A DNA stretch of 64,000 nt, taken from positions 56,338,607-56,402,606 of the forward strand of contig NC_064835.1 in the NCBI RefSeq assembly GCF_024166365.1. The letters run 5' to 3'. The notes beneath the pieces are model-generated. The model made no database searches. It was not told where the DNA came from and saw only the letters and a list, made by a program, of their open reading frames with translations. Position numbers and translations under genes: made by a program. The stretch is from Elephas maximus indicus (Eukaryota > Chordata > Mammalia > Proboscidea > Elephantidae). Every line of letters begins with the position of its first letter. Positions within the stretch are counted from its first letter, which is position 1. Shown piece by piece: positions 34,499 through 45,780 of this stretch.

Positions 34499-34504
34499 GC
34501 CTGT

Positions 34505-34812
34505 CATGGAAGAAATACAGCCAGAGCGCTCCTTGGAAGCAAGGATGGTGAGACTTCATCGTCTCATGTTCTTTGGACATGTTATCAGAAGGGACCAATC
34601 CCTGGAGAAGGACAACATGCTTGGTAAAGTAGAGAGTCAGCAAAAAAAGGAAGAAACTCAACAAGATGAATAGACAGTGATTGCAACAATGGGCTCAAAC
34701 ATAAAAGCAATTGTGAGGATAGTGCAGGACCTGGCAGTGTTTAGTTCTGTTGTACATAGGGTTGCTATGAGTCAGATCTGACTCGATGACACCTAGCATT
34801 AACAACAACAAT
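34505..34812 (+). mobile_element. RTE LINE 3' end
   Basis: The C-terminal part of RTE ORF2 (decayed coding for the ..PE.SLEA..VRL.. segment) and the short 3' UTR, ending ACCTAGCATTAACAACAACA. 5'-truncated. Confidence 0.88.
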
Positions 34813-34814
34813 CT

Positions 34815-35765
34815 TCATGGGAGTAGAAGTACCTCTTAACTCCTTATGGAATTAGCACCTCAGAGCTCTTCCTGCAAATGGGTTTTGAGGGACAGAAAGG
34901 TTGTAGAAAGGGCATATAATCATAAATTCCTAGAGGAGAGAAAAGCCTGTAGGTGGAATGAATGGAGAAAAAAGACAGGTTGGAGAACACAGCAAGGAAC
35001 TCGCCAACACCACGATGTTGACAAATCTGTGATATTTTGCAAAAACGGCTCTGAAGACCCAGTTACCTTTGGCTGAGGACACATTTTTTCTCCAGGGAAG
35101 AAGAGGAGGAAGTGAGTGGCTTAGCCTTGGCCATAGCCCATGGAGGTTCCTGTCCTGCTTGAACTAAATGCCCTGCTTTACCCCATCTCCAGGGCCAGAT
35201 CCCTAGAGTCCTTGACTGCACCTGGGGTCTTGATTCTGGCCTTTCAACACAGTTACAGCTCCTTCTAGGGTGGTGGACCCACTTCTCTGAGGCCATAAAA
35301 GTAAGACACAGGTGTGGGTAAAAAAAATTTACCCAGAGCATGGGCTGACAAGAAGTTATAAATGCAAAAATGTTATCAGGGTTAGGTAGCAAAGTCCATT
35401 TATTTTTGAGGAAATTGAATCAACCAATGTTCAAACAATAGTAGGTAGTAATTGATAATAATTAAAAAGCAACAATAATGTGTTTAATGTACTCCTGACC
35501 TCATCAACCTGAAATTTAACGGTGTTATTGCAGTGATGGGTCATAAAAACATACTCTCAGTTCCCAAATGAGTCTCCTGGTCTCTCTCTGAATTTATATT
35601 ATTTATGCCTTTTATGCACCTGAAATGTTGCAGGCTGTGTTTAACCTAGACTGTTTTATAGTAATGCAACATCATTTGATGATGGTTGCTTGTGTTTCTA
35701 ACACATTGCTTCATCTCTCCTTCTCTTTCTCTCTAAATGGAGAGGAGAATGTGGGAGGCAGGAAT
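34815..35765. other. Intergenic stretch, nothing recognised
   Basis: A 109-codon open frame on the minus strand (35392-35063) shows no family resemblance and no splice or polyadenylation context, so I do not call it a gene. Confidence 0.4.
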
Positions 35766-35769
35766 AAAG

Positions 35770-36335
35770 CAGTGATTTTAAACTGGAGTCCATTCTCTGC
35801 ACCAACACCCCCCACCCCGATATTTGACACTCTATGGAGATATTTTGGTTGTCATGACTTGGGGGGTATATCAAATATACCATGGACTGCCAAAAGAATG
35901 AACAAATCTGTCTTGGAAGAAGTGCGGCCAGAATGCTCCTTAGAGGCAAGGATGGTGAGACTGGTCTTACATACTTTGGACATGTTGTCAGGAGGGATCA
36001 GTCCCTGGGGAAGGACATCATGCTTGGCAGAGTACAAGGTCAGCGGAAAAGAGGAAGACCCTCAATGATGTAGATTGACACAGTGGCTGCAACAATGAGC
36101 TCAAGCATAACAACAATTGTAAGGATGGCGCAGGACCGGGCAGTGTTTCGTTCTCTTGTGCACAGGGTCGCTATGAGTTGGAACCGACACGATGGCACCT
36201 AACAACAACAACAGTAACACTGATGTCTAGTGGGAGGAGGCCAGAGATGCTGCTAAACATCTTAAAATGCACAGGATAGTGCCTCCTCAACAAAGAATTA
36301 TGGAGCTCAAAAGGCCTATAGAGGGAAACCTTGGA
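35770..36335 (-). mobile_element. MER-type hAT fragment split by an RTE insertion
   Basis: Left piece 35770-35864 (GGAGATATTTTGGTTGTCATG then a G-run) and right piece 36213-36335 (GTCTAGTGGGAGGAGGCCAG, GCTGCTAAACATCTTAAAAT) form one element of a common MER-type hAT when joined. Strand is uncertain. Confidence 0.6.
35865..36214 (+). mobile_element. RTE LINE 3' end inserted in a hAT element
   Basis: Well-preserved RTE 3' end. The 3' coding part reads on the plus strand with one early stop (TAG in CAATGATGTAGATTGAC), followed by GGTCGCTATGAGTTGGAACC and ACCTAACAACAACAACAG. It is among the least decayed RTE copies here. Confidence 0.88.
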
Positions 36336-37180
36336 ATAGAGGGTGGCAGAGTGCTGCAAGAAGAGAATAAAGGAGAGGAAATAGGTCATAAGAAAGACCG
36401 GGTTTGAGATTCGTGTTAAGATTTTTGTCCAAGACAAATACTCTGGCCTAGGCTCCAGTCCTGATCCCACTCTACAGTAGTGGACAGTCACATCCATTAC
36501 ACTTCTGGCCGAGATGTGAGGAGAATCTGTGAAGTGGAAGATTGCTTTCCATGGGGAAGAGGGAGTAGTGAGCAGAGGTATTACTGTATTTCCCCTGATG
36601 TTTTGTTATGAACTCCTAAGTCAAGTTATGGCTAGAAGCAGAGGGGATGGTTCAGTATGAGGCACTCTGATTCCATTGAGTTGATCCTTTTTTTTCGAAC
36701 AACCATTACGTGTGCCCTCTTTAGGTTTGAAAATTATAGATTCAGTTGTGCATTAGAGAAACACTCTACCCTGGAGAAGTTCACCACTTCACAATAAAAT
36801 CAAGCAATAGCCACAGAGGAGAAGCGCATAGGGTTGTGGGAGCCCTGAGTCTGGTGTCTTCCCCGAGAGAAAGCTTCCTGGAACTGATGGTATTGAAAGA
36901 AGTCTTAAAGGATAAGGAGTTATTTATCCAAAAAAAGGACCGGGCAGGGAGATTTTTCAAGCAGAGAGACTTCTGGAGCACAGGTAGGTCTGTGTACGTG
37001 GCAACAAGCAGTGTGCTGAGGCTGAAATACACAATATGAAGTTCCATCAGTTGTCATTTAGCCTAACTCAATCCTTTCCAATTCCAGTTCAGTCTGGTTC
37101 AATTCCATCCCAGCTATGTCCTTTAAAAAAAAAAAAAAAAAATGTCCTTTAGGCTTCCTAAATGCCTAATCCTGTGCTAA
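36336..37180. other. Intergenic stretch, nothing recognised
   Basis: No supported gene or repeat. Open frames on both strands at 36746-37047 overlap each other and show no family features. Confidence 0.45.
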
Positions 37181-37183
37181 ACT

Positions 37184-37408
37184 CGGAGTCCCTCTGTAGC
37201 CAAAAAGGTTAAGCACACTCAACTACTAACTGAAAGGTTGGTGGTTCAAATTCACCCAGAAATGCCTTAGAAGAAAGGCCTAGTAGTCTACTTCTGAAAA
37301 ATCAGCTATTGAAAGCCCTATGGAGCACACTTCTACTTTGACAGATATGGGGTCACTGTGAATCAGAATTGACTAAATGGCAACTGGTTTTTTGTTTTTT
37401 TTTTTTCC
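37184..37408 (+). repeat. AfroSINE, long type
   Basis: Contains AAGAAAGGCCTAGTAGTCTA and GAAAAATCAGC, the long-type middle block, ending GAATTGACTAAATGGCAAC plus T-run. Confidence 0.88.
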
Positions 37409-37669
37409 CAGGCTAAGTCCTATGGGGGAAAATGTCAAATACATGAGATGATTTCTGTCATGGGGTGTCTTAAACACATGCAGAGGATCAAGACATGATC
37501 TGGCCCTGCCCAGCCCTCTGACCTGACATTCGTCCACTCTTCCCACCACTCAGCAGGCTCCTAGAACAGAAACACTCTGAACTTAACAGAGGGGTTTCTT
37601 GCTATCCCTATGACTCCCCCAGAGCTGTGCTCCATAGTTCCTTCTCAACTAAAATGGCACTGCCTCATC

Positions 37670-37855
37670 CCACCCTCTGCCTATCACATTTCCCTGTTTC
37701 CATTATAGTGTCCATCACTATCTGAGATCATCTTTACTTGCTTGCTTGTTTATTTATGGCCTGGGGACCACTAGAGCATGAGCTCCTCCATGAGAGCAGA
37801 GACCTGTCAATCTTGTTCACTGTGGTATCACCAGCATGGACTGTTATGGCTTGAA
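37670..37855 (+). repeat. L2 LINE 3' end, degraded
   Basis: Segment ATGAGCTCCTCCATGAGAGC plus GTTCACTGTGGTATCACCAG follows the L2 3' order. Confidence 0.6.
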
Positions 37856-37870
37856 CTTGCCGACAATAAG

Positions 37871-38764
37871 TATTTATATATACTTAAAGGATTTATCTAG
37901 GAAATAATCAAAGAGTGATTAGTAACACATTTCCTGGCAAAGGTGAGGCCCTAGTTGGGTCACCTAGCTCAGAAGTGTAAATGGGGGTCATATAAAGGGA
38001 GGGGAGACCACTTCTGGGGGAAATTCTCGGCAAGAGGAACCTCATAAATACCGGGTGTGTAGCAATTCTTTATTATTTTCCATCCTGGTATCTCTCCCTC
38101 TCCCAGATCCTGGAAGGAAACAATGAAAACAGCTCTAGATTTAAATGTGAACTCAATCACTTGCTGGCAGCAATTCTCAGGCAGGGGATGGCAGGGGAGA
38201 GCAGAGCAATTGGCTAGCTAGCCCTGAGTCCTCTGCTACTTGGGCTGCAGGAAACCAGCGTCCATACGGTGAGGAATGGCTTTCAATTTAGATTGCTGCC
38301 TATTGTGCTTCTTATCACATTACTGTAGTTCTTTATCTCAAACAGTTGTGTAAAAGGCTCAGTAGATACAAATACATTGCTTGGTACAGACTGGCATTCA
38401 AAAACAGGAGGTTCAGCAGGTTCATAAGTTCTTTATTCTCTCAGCCCTCTTTAAGTTCCCCCACCTCTTATTTTTCTCTTTTATGGAATGGGTATGAGGG
38501 TGACTGCACAGTGTTCAATAAAGCCTTTGGGCTTGACAACACGTAGTCTGAACATGGGTGTGCGTTCCTTGGCGGGGGGCGGGGGGGGGGGCTGTGAAAT
38601 TCCAGTTTCCCAGGGATTCCTGGCTTGATGGAATTTATCAGAGGGGTTTGGAAGCAATCCCTCCCCGCGACGGGGATGGGGAGCTAGTTCCCTCAGCTAG
38701 GGCCTTTCCAGGCTATTGGGAATGAACCTCTGAGTTTATTTGTTGAATAATTTTGTCTATCTCC
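37871..38764. other. Intergenic stretch with an LTR-like segment and a G-run
   Basis: Bases about 38430-38570 contain AATAAA (38517-38522) and GGGCTTGACAACACGTAGTC, resembling an ERV LTR end. 38571-38591 is almost pure G. The LTR call is weak and no viral gene is present. Confidence 0.35.
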
Positions 38765-38930
38765 CACAATCCTTAATTATCTTGTGTATTTATATGTGTA
38801 CTTAATTGTTGTCTGTCTTTCTTACTAGAAATGTAAGCCCCTCAAGGTAGAAGTCCTGAGCATCTTGTTCATCACTGTACACTTAGCTCATTTCCTAGAA
38901 TATATTAGGCCCTCAAAGAACATTTGAAAA
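38765..38930 (+). repeat. L2 LINE 3' end, degraded
   Basis: ACTAGAAATGTAAGCCCCTC then AGCTCATTTCCTAGAATATA, as in the L2 3' UTR. Confidence 0.6.
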
Positions 38931-41665
38931 AAGAGTTGAGGTAATAGGGTCTGTCGGAAATGCCAACAAGTGCTGCCTTATAAATGGAGGAATTTTAAAT
39001 TAATGTATTTGCAATCCTGATAATCCTTTGTTCTGCTTAGTTGTCTAATAAGGTAAATCAGTAGCATTCTCTGGCGCTACAATTAGGGAGGCCATTACTT
39101 AGCTTGGAGGATCAAAGTCCACGGCAAGTAAACTGTCTTGAAGTTGAAGACTAGTTGAAAGAGAAAAAGAATTTTCTAACGTTGAAATTTTAAAAGCAAA
39201 GCTTGGAGGTTTAAGTGATGGGTTTTACTCTAAGAAATAGCATAGTGGGATACAGAATATAACATCAAAACATTCTCCAAAACTACAAATCTTCAAGCAG
39301 AGTCAGGAGTAAAGAGTATGGCTAAGTTATGATAATATCTAGGCCCCGAGAAGGCACTAAGAACCCAGTCTTCTAGGCCTTGATCTGGGCTGTTTTTGAA
39401 GATAAGATAATAAAATCTCTGAAGGAAAATGAGGTGGATGAGAATTAATATGAGATTATAAAATTTGGTGCTTTCTTTCCTGCCCAGACCTATGTGGTAC
39501 AGGAACAATCACACATCGCTCTAAGAATGAGGCATCCAGGTGGCTGAAAATCACATGGTGCACTTGATGTGGTAATGTACAAGGAATTGGTTGGGTGTCC
39601 CTCTGTGCACTGTGGGAGAAACAGAGATGTGCAAAGGGGACTCAGAGGGGGCCTGGGATTAAGGTGAGGATGCTGCAGTGTGGCAATCTCATGGCTGGAG
39701 GAAAATGGCAAAGTCCAGAACAGGGTCACCATCAGCTGGAGCTAAGATAACTATAAAGAGACCAAGCAGACTCAGCCATGTGCTACCAGGCACAAGAATA
39801 GGGCACTCACTTCCCAGACAATGGCTGTGCCAATGGAGGACAAGGCAAAACCAAAGGCAGCATGAGGGCAAGTGGTTCTTCCTTGGTAGCCATTACAGAG
39901 ACTGTAGGCTCAATCTTCCCCTATACCCAGGATGCATTGTGAAAAGGAGGATAAAAAGGGAGTCCCTGAGACAGTTGAAAAAGCACAATTTATTTAACCT
40001 TTGACTAACATTGGGTGAGAAATTAATATAATGGCAGTCTTCACATGCACCACCAGGCTAACCCAGAGGCCATGACACAGAAAGACTCACAGACCAAATT
40101 TAAGTATTGGAATCACCATGTTCATTAAATCAATTGAAACATCCAGTGAGAAGAAGGGGGGAAGAGATGGAGTAAGTAACACACTTTGAGGAGGTGCAGT
40201 TGGCATGGAGGGCACCACCACCTGAATCCTGGGGTGCATGATGTCCATATGTCTGTCGTCTCTACTGTATTGGCCTTGCTGACTGATGATGTGGTTATGA
40301 GGACCAGAGTTATTTTGAGCAAGAAGCCCACGGAGGGAAGGCGCCCTGGGCCAATGACACACATTTTCTCTATCACAGAGATTTAGGGGCAAGTACACAT
40401 GGCCAATAGCTGCAGCTGGCCAATTAGCCAGAAGAACAGCTGGCTAATTTCTGTTTTGTTTATGTTTCTTGGGTTTAGGACACATGTAGCGGAATGGGTG
40501 TCTCCAACGGACAGCCGAATGCTCATGAAGCGCTCATATATCTTGTGCCTTCTAGATATTTAGTGCCTCTGTATATTTAGTACCTCAAAAGTCTCATACA
40601 TATTCAGTGTATAACAAATATTTAGTATCCAGGTGCCTCTTGAATATGAGATATCTTTTGCTCCTTCCAACCCTTCCTATCTATGTTTAGCACACACATG
40701 CTCTACTTACTAACCACTTATCTACACTTAACATAACTTAAAACATTTCTATTATGGAAGATAATATTTCCATTTTAAGAGATTTTAATTTTTAATATAC
40801 TTGCAAAACTTATTCATCTATAAGAAAAATGGATATTTTCAAAAGCAAATGCTTATTACAGTTTCATGGCCTATTTACCTAGAAGAGAATTTTTAAACTA
40901 GAAATAAATGCAATATCTTTGATTGGCCAGATTAAAATTCCTTTCTCTCTCTCTCTTTTTTTTCCTGCTGTCATTGGGAGTGGGAAGTCAAGAGCAAGAT
41001 GAAAACAGTTATCTACAAAGAAAGCTACATGATTTTCTACTTCCAAGCTTTATTTCATAAAACTTCAAACCTACCACACTTTGAAGAGCAGAATAACTCC
41101 ACAGGCTTCTTTTCTAGCCCTTTTCTTCTTTGAGTCTCCCACCTCTTCCCCATTTTTGCTCAGTCTATTGCAGCTGCCTCTTTCAAATCTGGTCCCCTTC
41201 CCCCAATGTGGTGGTCATTGTCAGTCCCAGCTCAAGGCACACCAGCAGTTCTAGCTTTGCCTCTGACGACAAAAGAAAACACTCTCCTTGGGGTTGGAGA
41301 GTGGTTTGTGGCTCCCCGATTTCACACACACAGGTAGTTGCTGCCCGAGCTGCTTACTTCCTGAATGGGAAATGAAAGCATTCTCTAGGAGGAAAAGTAA
41401 GGAACTCCTAAGCTGTTTTCTGCTACTGTCTTGGAGATGATTGGCTGGGGTCTGCCGAGAGACCACCCACTCCGAAAAGGGCTATCCTGAAAGGGGGCAG
41501 AGGCACCAGGTCTGAGGACAGGTGGCACAAAAAGGGAAGAAGGAGAGCCTTGAGGCTTCAGTGACAAGCATTACCTACACAACTAAGCTAACAAGTCAGT
41601 CTTAAGGGTCTGTGAATGGGAGCATGGTCGCATTTAATTGTAGGTAAGACACCTTCTCATTTCCA
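38931..41665. other. Intergenic stretch, nothing recognised
   Basis: No family-supported coding on either strand. Open frames of 80-108 codons at 39490-40400 overlap on both strands and look like chance. A CT-rich tract is at 40944-40966. Confidence 0.4.
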
Positions 41666-41669
41666 GGGC

Positions 41670-42095
41670 CCTTTAGTAAACTCCTCATGGTCTAGACTGA
41701 TGAAGTCCAGACTCCTTATGAAAACACCACTGGTCCTCTCAAATCTGATCTCACCCTGAGATCCCAGTAACTTTCACTGGCACAGCCTTCTCTACAGTCC
41801 CATGTGGCTACCGGCCCTTCCCCAAATACCCAAACAAGTGTACGCCTCCAAGATGCTAGTCATGCTCTGCCTTCTGCCTAGAGTATCCTTCTCCCTCTCC
41901 TTGTGCCCCTATTCTGCCTGAATTGTTCTCTGCCCTCCATCACTGTTGACTTGAGCCCGTATCACAGCTCTTAGCATAGCTCACCATCATGAGTTAAGAA
42001 ATGTGTCTCTTCCTAATGTAAACTGTGTTTGCAGGCAGGAGCTGTATCTTAACTCATCATCACATATCCAGAACTACTTACCCCCAGTTCTCTGC
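41670..42095 (+). repeat. L2-like LINE fragment
   Basis: Contains a CAAATCTGATCTCACC-type segment, GTCATGCTCTGCCTTC, and GGCAGGAGCTGTATCTTAAC in L2 order. Strongly diverged. Confidence 0.45.
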
Positions 42096-43385
42096 ACATG
42101 CTAATTCAATTCACTAATTCAATTGATTTATTCATTAATACCAAGCTGGTGCTGCACGTGGTCCCATCCCATTCATTGGCAAGACCTCTTACATCCCAAG
42201 ACATGGTCCTCACTGATGGATACTGATTTACTTGGCTTAAACTATTGACTCCTTTTACTTTCCTGAGTAGAAAGAAAAAAGACCTAACTCCAGTCTGTTC
42301 CTTAGATGGTGATTTAGTAGAAGAACATTCTGTCAAAGTCCAAGAAATTGAACTGTATTCAACCATGGTGGGTGGTAGGCACAATTAAGGATGTTTATAA
42401 TTAGCATTTGTGAACACAACTTAAGATTAAATGGTTATTGAGAGAATGCTCATGGGGTTTGAGGGCACTGCTTGGTTTCACTTTCCTGGCTAATGCTCTT
42501 TTTTTCATGCTGGAACTCAATTAAGCATGAGGAGCCAAGTGGGGAAAATATGTATTTTTCATAATGTGTTGCCTTTAATGAAGACAAAGTAGGAATGGAA
42601 AAGAAAAAGGCAAAGCACATCTGATTCATGGCTTGGTGGTTATTTGGAAAAAAAAGATAAATACTTGTAATCAAATGGACAATTGGTTCTTTAATACAAG
42701 GACTAGAAACATTGCCTCAACCCAGTGAATAAAGGCATTTTCCAAGTGAAAAAAAAAAAGAGTTCTCCCTTGATAGTTTTTCCTTTGAAAATCAACTCTA
42801 GAAATAAGGTTTCTTCCACCTTGGAAAACTTTGATGGTAAAGTGGTTCAAAGTACAATATGGAGGGATCATATCAACAGTGAGGGAGGATTAGCAATTTG
42901 GAGATTTCTTTTAGGATCCTAAAACGTTTGCCTGTCTGTTGTCCCAAGAAGGTGTATTCCCCAGGCCTAACATGGTGCTTGACAGTCCATGTAAGCCCTG
43001 TGTTCCTGCCAGGAAGGCATCCTCAGATGTTGAACAACGAACACTTCTGAAAGGACAACACCTTAATCATTACTATCTTAACGTGAGTTAATAGCTCATT
43101 TTTAAAGAATGAAGCCCATCTGGAGCAGTTATTTGAACGACTGGCTAGGATTTAATGATTCAATGAGAGATAGAACATAGGTTGTGTTATCTGCCTATCA
43201 TCTCTCTCTTTCTCAATCACTTTCTCTCTCTCAATGTGTGTGTCTGCCTGTCTGTATATCTACCTGGTTAACTAGTGAGCTAGCTAAAAAAATTAATTTT
43301 TTTTTTCATGTATTCATCTAGTGAGGGTATGTGTGTGTATTGGGGCTTCATGCTGGCTGAGGCCCTTTCTTATATAAATGCTGTC
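42096..43385. other. Intergenic stretch, nothing recognised
   Basis: Only low-complexity CT runs at about 43201-43235. Confidence 0.45.
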
Positions 43386-43389
43386 ACGC

Positions 43390-43580
43390 CAGAGACAATA
43401 TAGCTTATTGTTTAAAAGCATGAGCTTTGCAGTCTGTCAGACCAGTGTTTGTATCCTGGCTCTGCCTTTTTAAGCTAAGGAGTACCTACTTCACAGGATA
43501 GAAATTCCTCAATAAGATAATATTTTAGTAGAATATGTGGTCCATAATAAACCTTCAATAAATGTTTGTGGTTGTTTTTG
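43390..43580 (-). repeat. MIR SINE remnant
   Basis: Reverse MIR order: GCATGAGCTTTGCAGTCTGTC, TATCCTGGCTCTGCC, TACCTACTTCACAGGAT, and a closing AATAAATGTTTG. Confidence 0.65.
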
Positions 43581-44635
43581 CAAGAAAAAAAAAAAATCCT
43601 CATCTCTTTGGTATTCCTCAAAGGGCAAGCTTAAAGCTTAAGCTCTGGTTGAGCAATATTTCCCTTGTTGCAGTTCTGACTTCTCAAATCAGACAAGGTG
43701 CTGGCGTGAGGACTCCTTCCTAGCTCTCACCCATTGCTGTCTGCTCACCTCCTGTGTCCTGTTGTCAGCCTCTCCCCCCATCCCCAGTGGCTGTCAGGGG
43801 CTGTTGCTCAGCTATGAAATCCCTGAGACTTGTGAGCTTATCGAGAGATGAATCTAGAAAATAATCTGGGTGTATTTTTTGAGAAGATCTGGGAACATTT
43901 CCAGGAACAGGTTGTTTTTGTAAGTATATTGGTCTTTGTAATGACTCTGGTTGCTTTTTTCTTAATTACATAAGCCATAAGTATTTATTACGAATAGTTG
44001 AAAAAGACAGAAATGTATAAAGACCTGAAGGGAAGGTGAGCTGGAGCCCACCAGCACTTCGCCTCTTCATTAGATCAGAGACTTGGTCATCTCCAGGGCC
44101 AGAGGAGGCCAGCCCTCAAGAGAGCAAGCAAGAGCAAATGTAGCACTCACTGGTGTGCTGGGTGCCATGGGGGCCTTGAGTATGTCTATTTCTGGCAGAT
44201 GTGCCCAGTGTTTCTGCAGCAAGAAGGTGGTACCCAGGCATGGAAAGCTTCCCTAAGTCATCTCTTTTCTGACATCGCTTTGGAAACCAGAACAGTGGAA
44301 AGCCCTGGAAGCTACAGGATGCAGGAACTATGTCTTGGGCACAGAGGCCTGTGCTCTGAGCCAGAACTAGGGATAGAATCCTCAATGCAGAGCCAGGCCT
44401 GGGCTTGGGGAACGGTGTACTTACATGTGGTTGTGCTCAGAGTCCGGAGAGACATCTGAGAGGCAGCCCATCTGGGAGATCACTGGGTCATAAGCCAGAT
44501 CAATGGAGGTAACTGATTAGAAAAGGAGTGTCCACTTGCATCATCAGCAGGCGGAGCTCAGAAGCCCTGACTGGAGAAATGACCTGAAATGATGGGAAGG
44601 AGGTAAGACCTGGGGTAATTTCTACACTAATGACT
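43581..44635. other. Intergenic stretch, nothing recognised
   Basis: Open frames at 44116-44459 overlap on both strands without family features. No repeat is named. Confidence 0.4.
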
Positions 44636-44656
44636 AATGAAAAAAAAAAAAAAAAA

Positions 44657-44836
44657 GTTGCCATTGGATCAATTCGAATTCATGGTGATTCTCTGTGTTG
44701 AACTGTATTGCATAGAGTTTTCAATGGCTGATTTTTTTCACCAGACCTTTCTTCCAAGTTGCCTCTGGGTGGATTCAAACCTCCTTTCAGTTAGCAGCCA
44801 AGTGCCTGAACCATTTGCACCACTCAGGGACTCCCA
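44657..44836 (-). repeat. AfroSINE, long type
   Basis: Reverse copy: TTGCCATTGGATCAATTCG at its 3' end, CAGACCTTTCTTCCAAGTTG in the middle and CACCACTCAGGGACTCC at the head. Confidence 0.85.
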
Positions 44837-45590
44837 AAGATCAAAGAAATGTGCAGGCTTTTTATGGGAAGCCAGTGGCTAGAGACCAGGTCCTGCCTGG
44901 AGTCGATGGTGATGTTTAGGACAAGCAGAGACACTTCCAAACGACCTCTAGGCCAGCCCACTCATCTGCCATGTAGATGGTAGCCACCAAAAAATTTAAA
45001 AAAATGCAGAATATGATGCTTTTCTTTCCCCAGACCCAGTTGTAGCAGTTGTCTCACTCCAGTCCGTCTTTCTACTCCCCTCTACTCCATTCATTGTCAA
45101 CCTGCCTCGTTACCTCATTGATTTGTGTTTATTTTCCAGCCCTTTGATTATTCCTCCAACCTGGCCTTCAGATGTGGTTTCCAGCTCCTGGCCACTTAGA
45201 GTTGTACCTCTCTGGTCCTGCCCTACCCTTGGGACACCACTCCTTGTGTTTCCTCTGCCACATTATCACCCTCAGGGGATCAGCCAGGTACAGGGAAAAA
45301 GTGAGTAGCCGTGGCCTCAGGCAGTGACAGTGAGGATGGGGAGAAGAAGGAGGGATTTGAGAGGCATGCCCAATTTAGGCTTGGCCAGATGGGGTGATGA
45401 CCTTAGCGGACAGGCTGAGGAAAACTGAAGTAACTAGGGAGGTCTCAGAGATCTGCAAGTTCAAATGAACCTGTCTGTTGGGTCCTCTCCAGAAGTTCCA
45501 GGGGGAAAATCTTTCTTGTCTCTCCCAGATTTTCTTGGTTTGCAGCTGAAGCATAACCCCATCATCACATGGTGTTCTTCCCATTATCTG
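44837..45590. other. Intergenic stretch, nothing recognised
   Basis: No gene or repeat signal that I can support. Confidence 0.4.
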
Positions 45591-45594
45591 TCTC

Positions 45595-45780
45595 CTCTTT
45601 TATAAGGACACCAGTCAGATTGGATTAGGGCCCACCCTATTTCAATATGACCTCACGTTAACTGATAATCTCTTCAAAAACCCTATTTCGAAACATGTTC
45701 ATGTTCACAGGTACAGGGGTTAGGACTTCAACATATCTTTTTGAAGAACACAATTCATAATTCACTCTATAACGGGGTCC
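45595..45780 (-). mobile_element. MLT1-like LTR fragment (ERVL-MaLR)
   Basis: Reverse of the MLT1 5' end: ATAAGGACACCAGTCAGATTGG, TAGGGCCCACCCTATTTC and ACTTCAACATATCTTTTTG. Confidence 0.75.

Noticed and set aside
43201..43262. CT/GT-rich tract considered as a CRISPR-like or structured repeat
   Set aside because: Simple sequence without regular unit or spacer.
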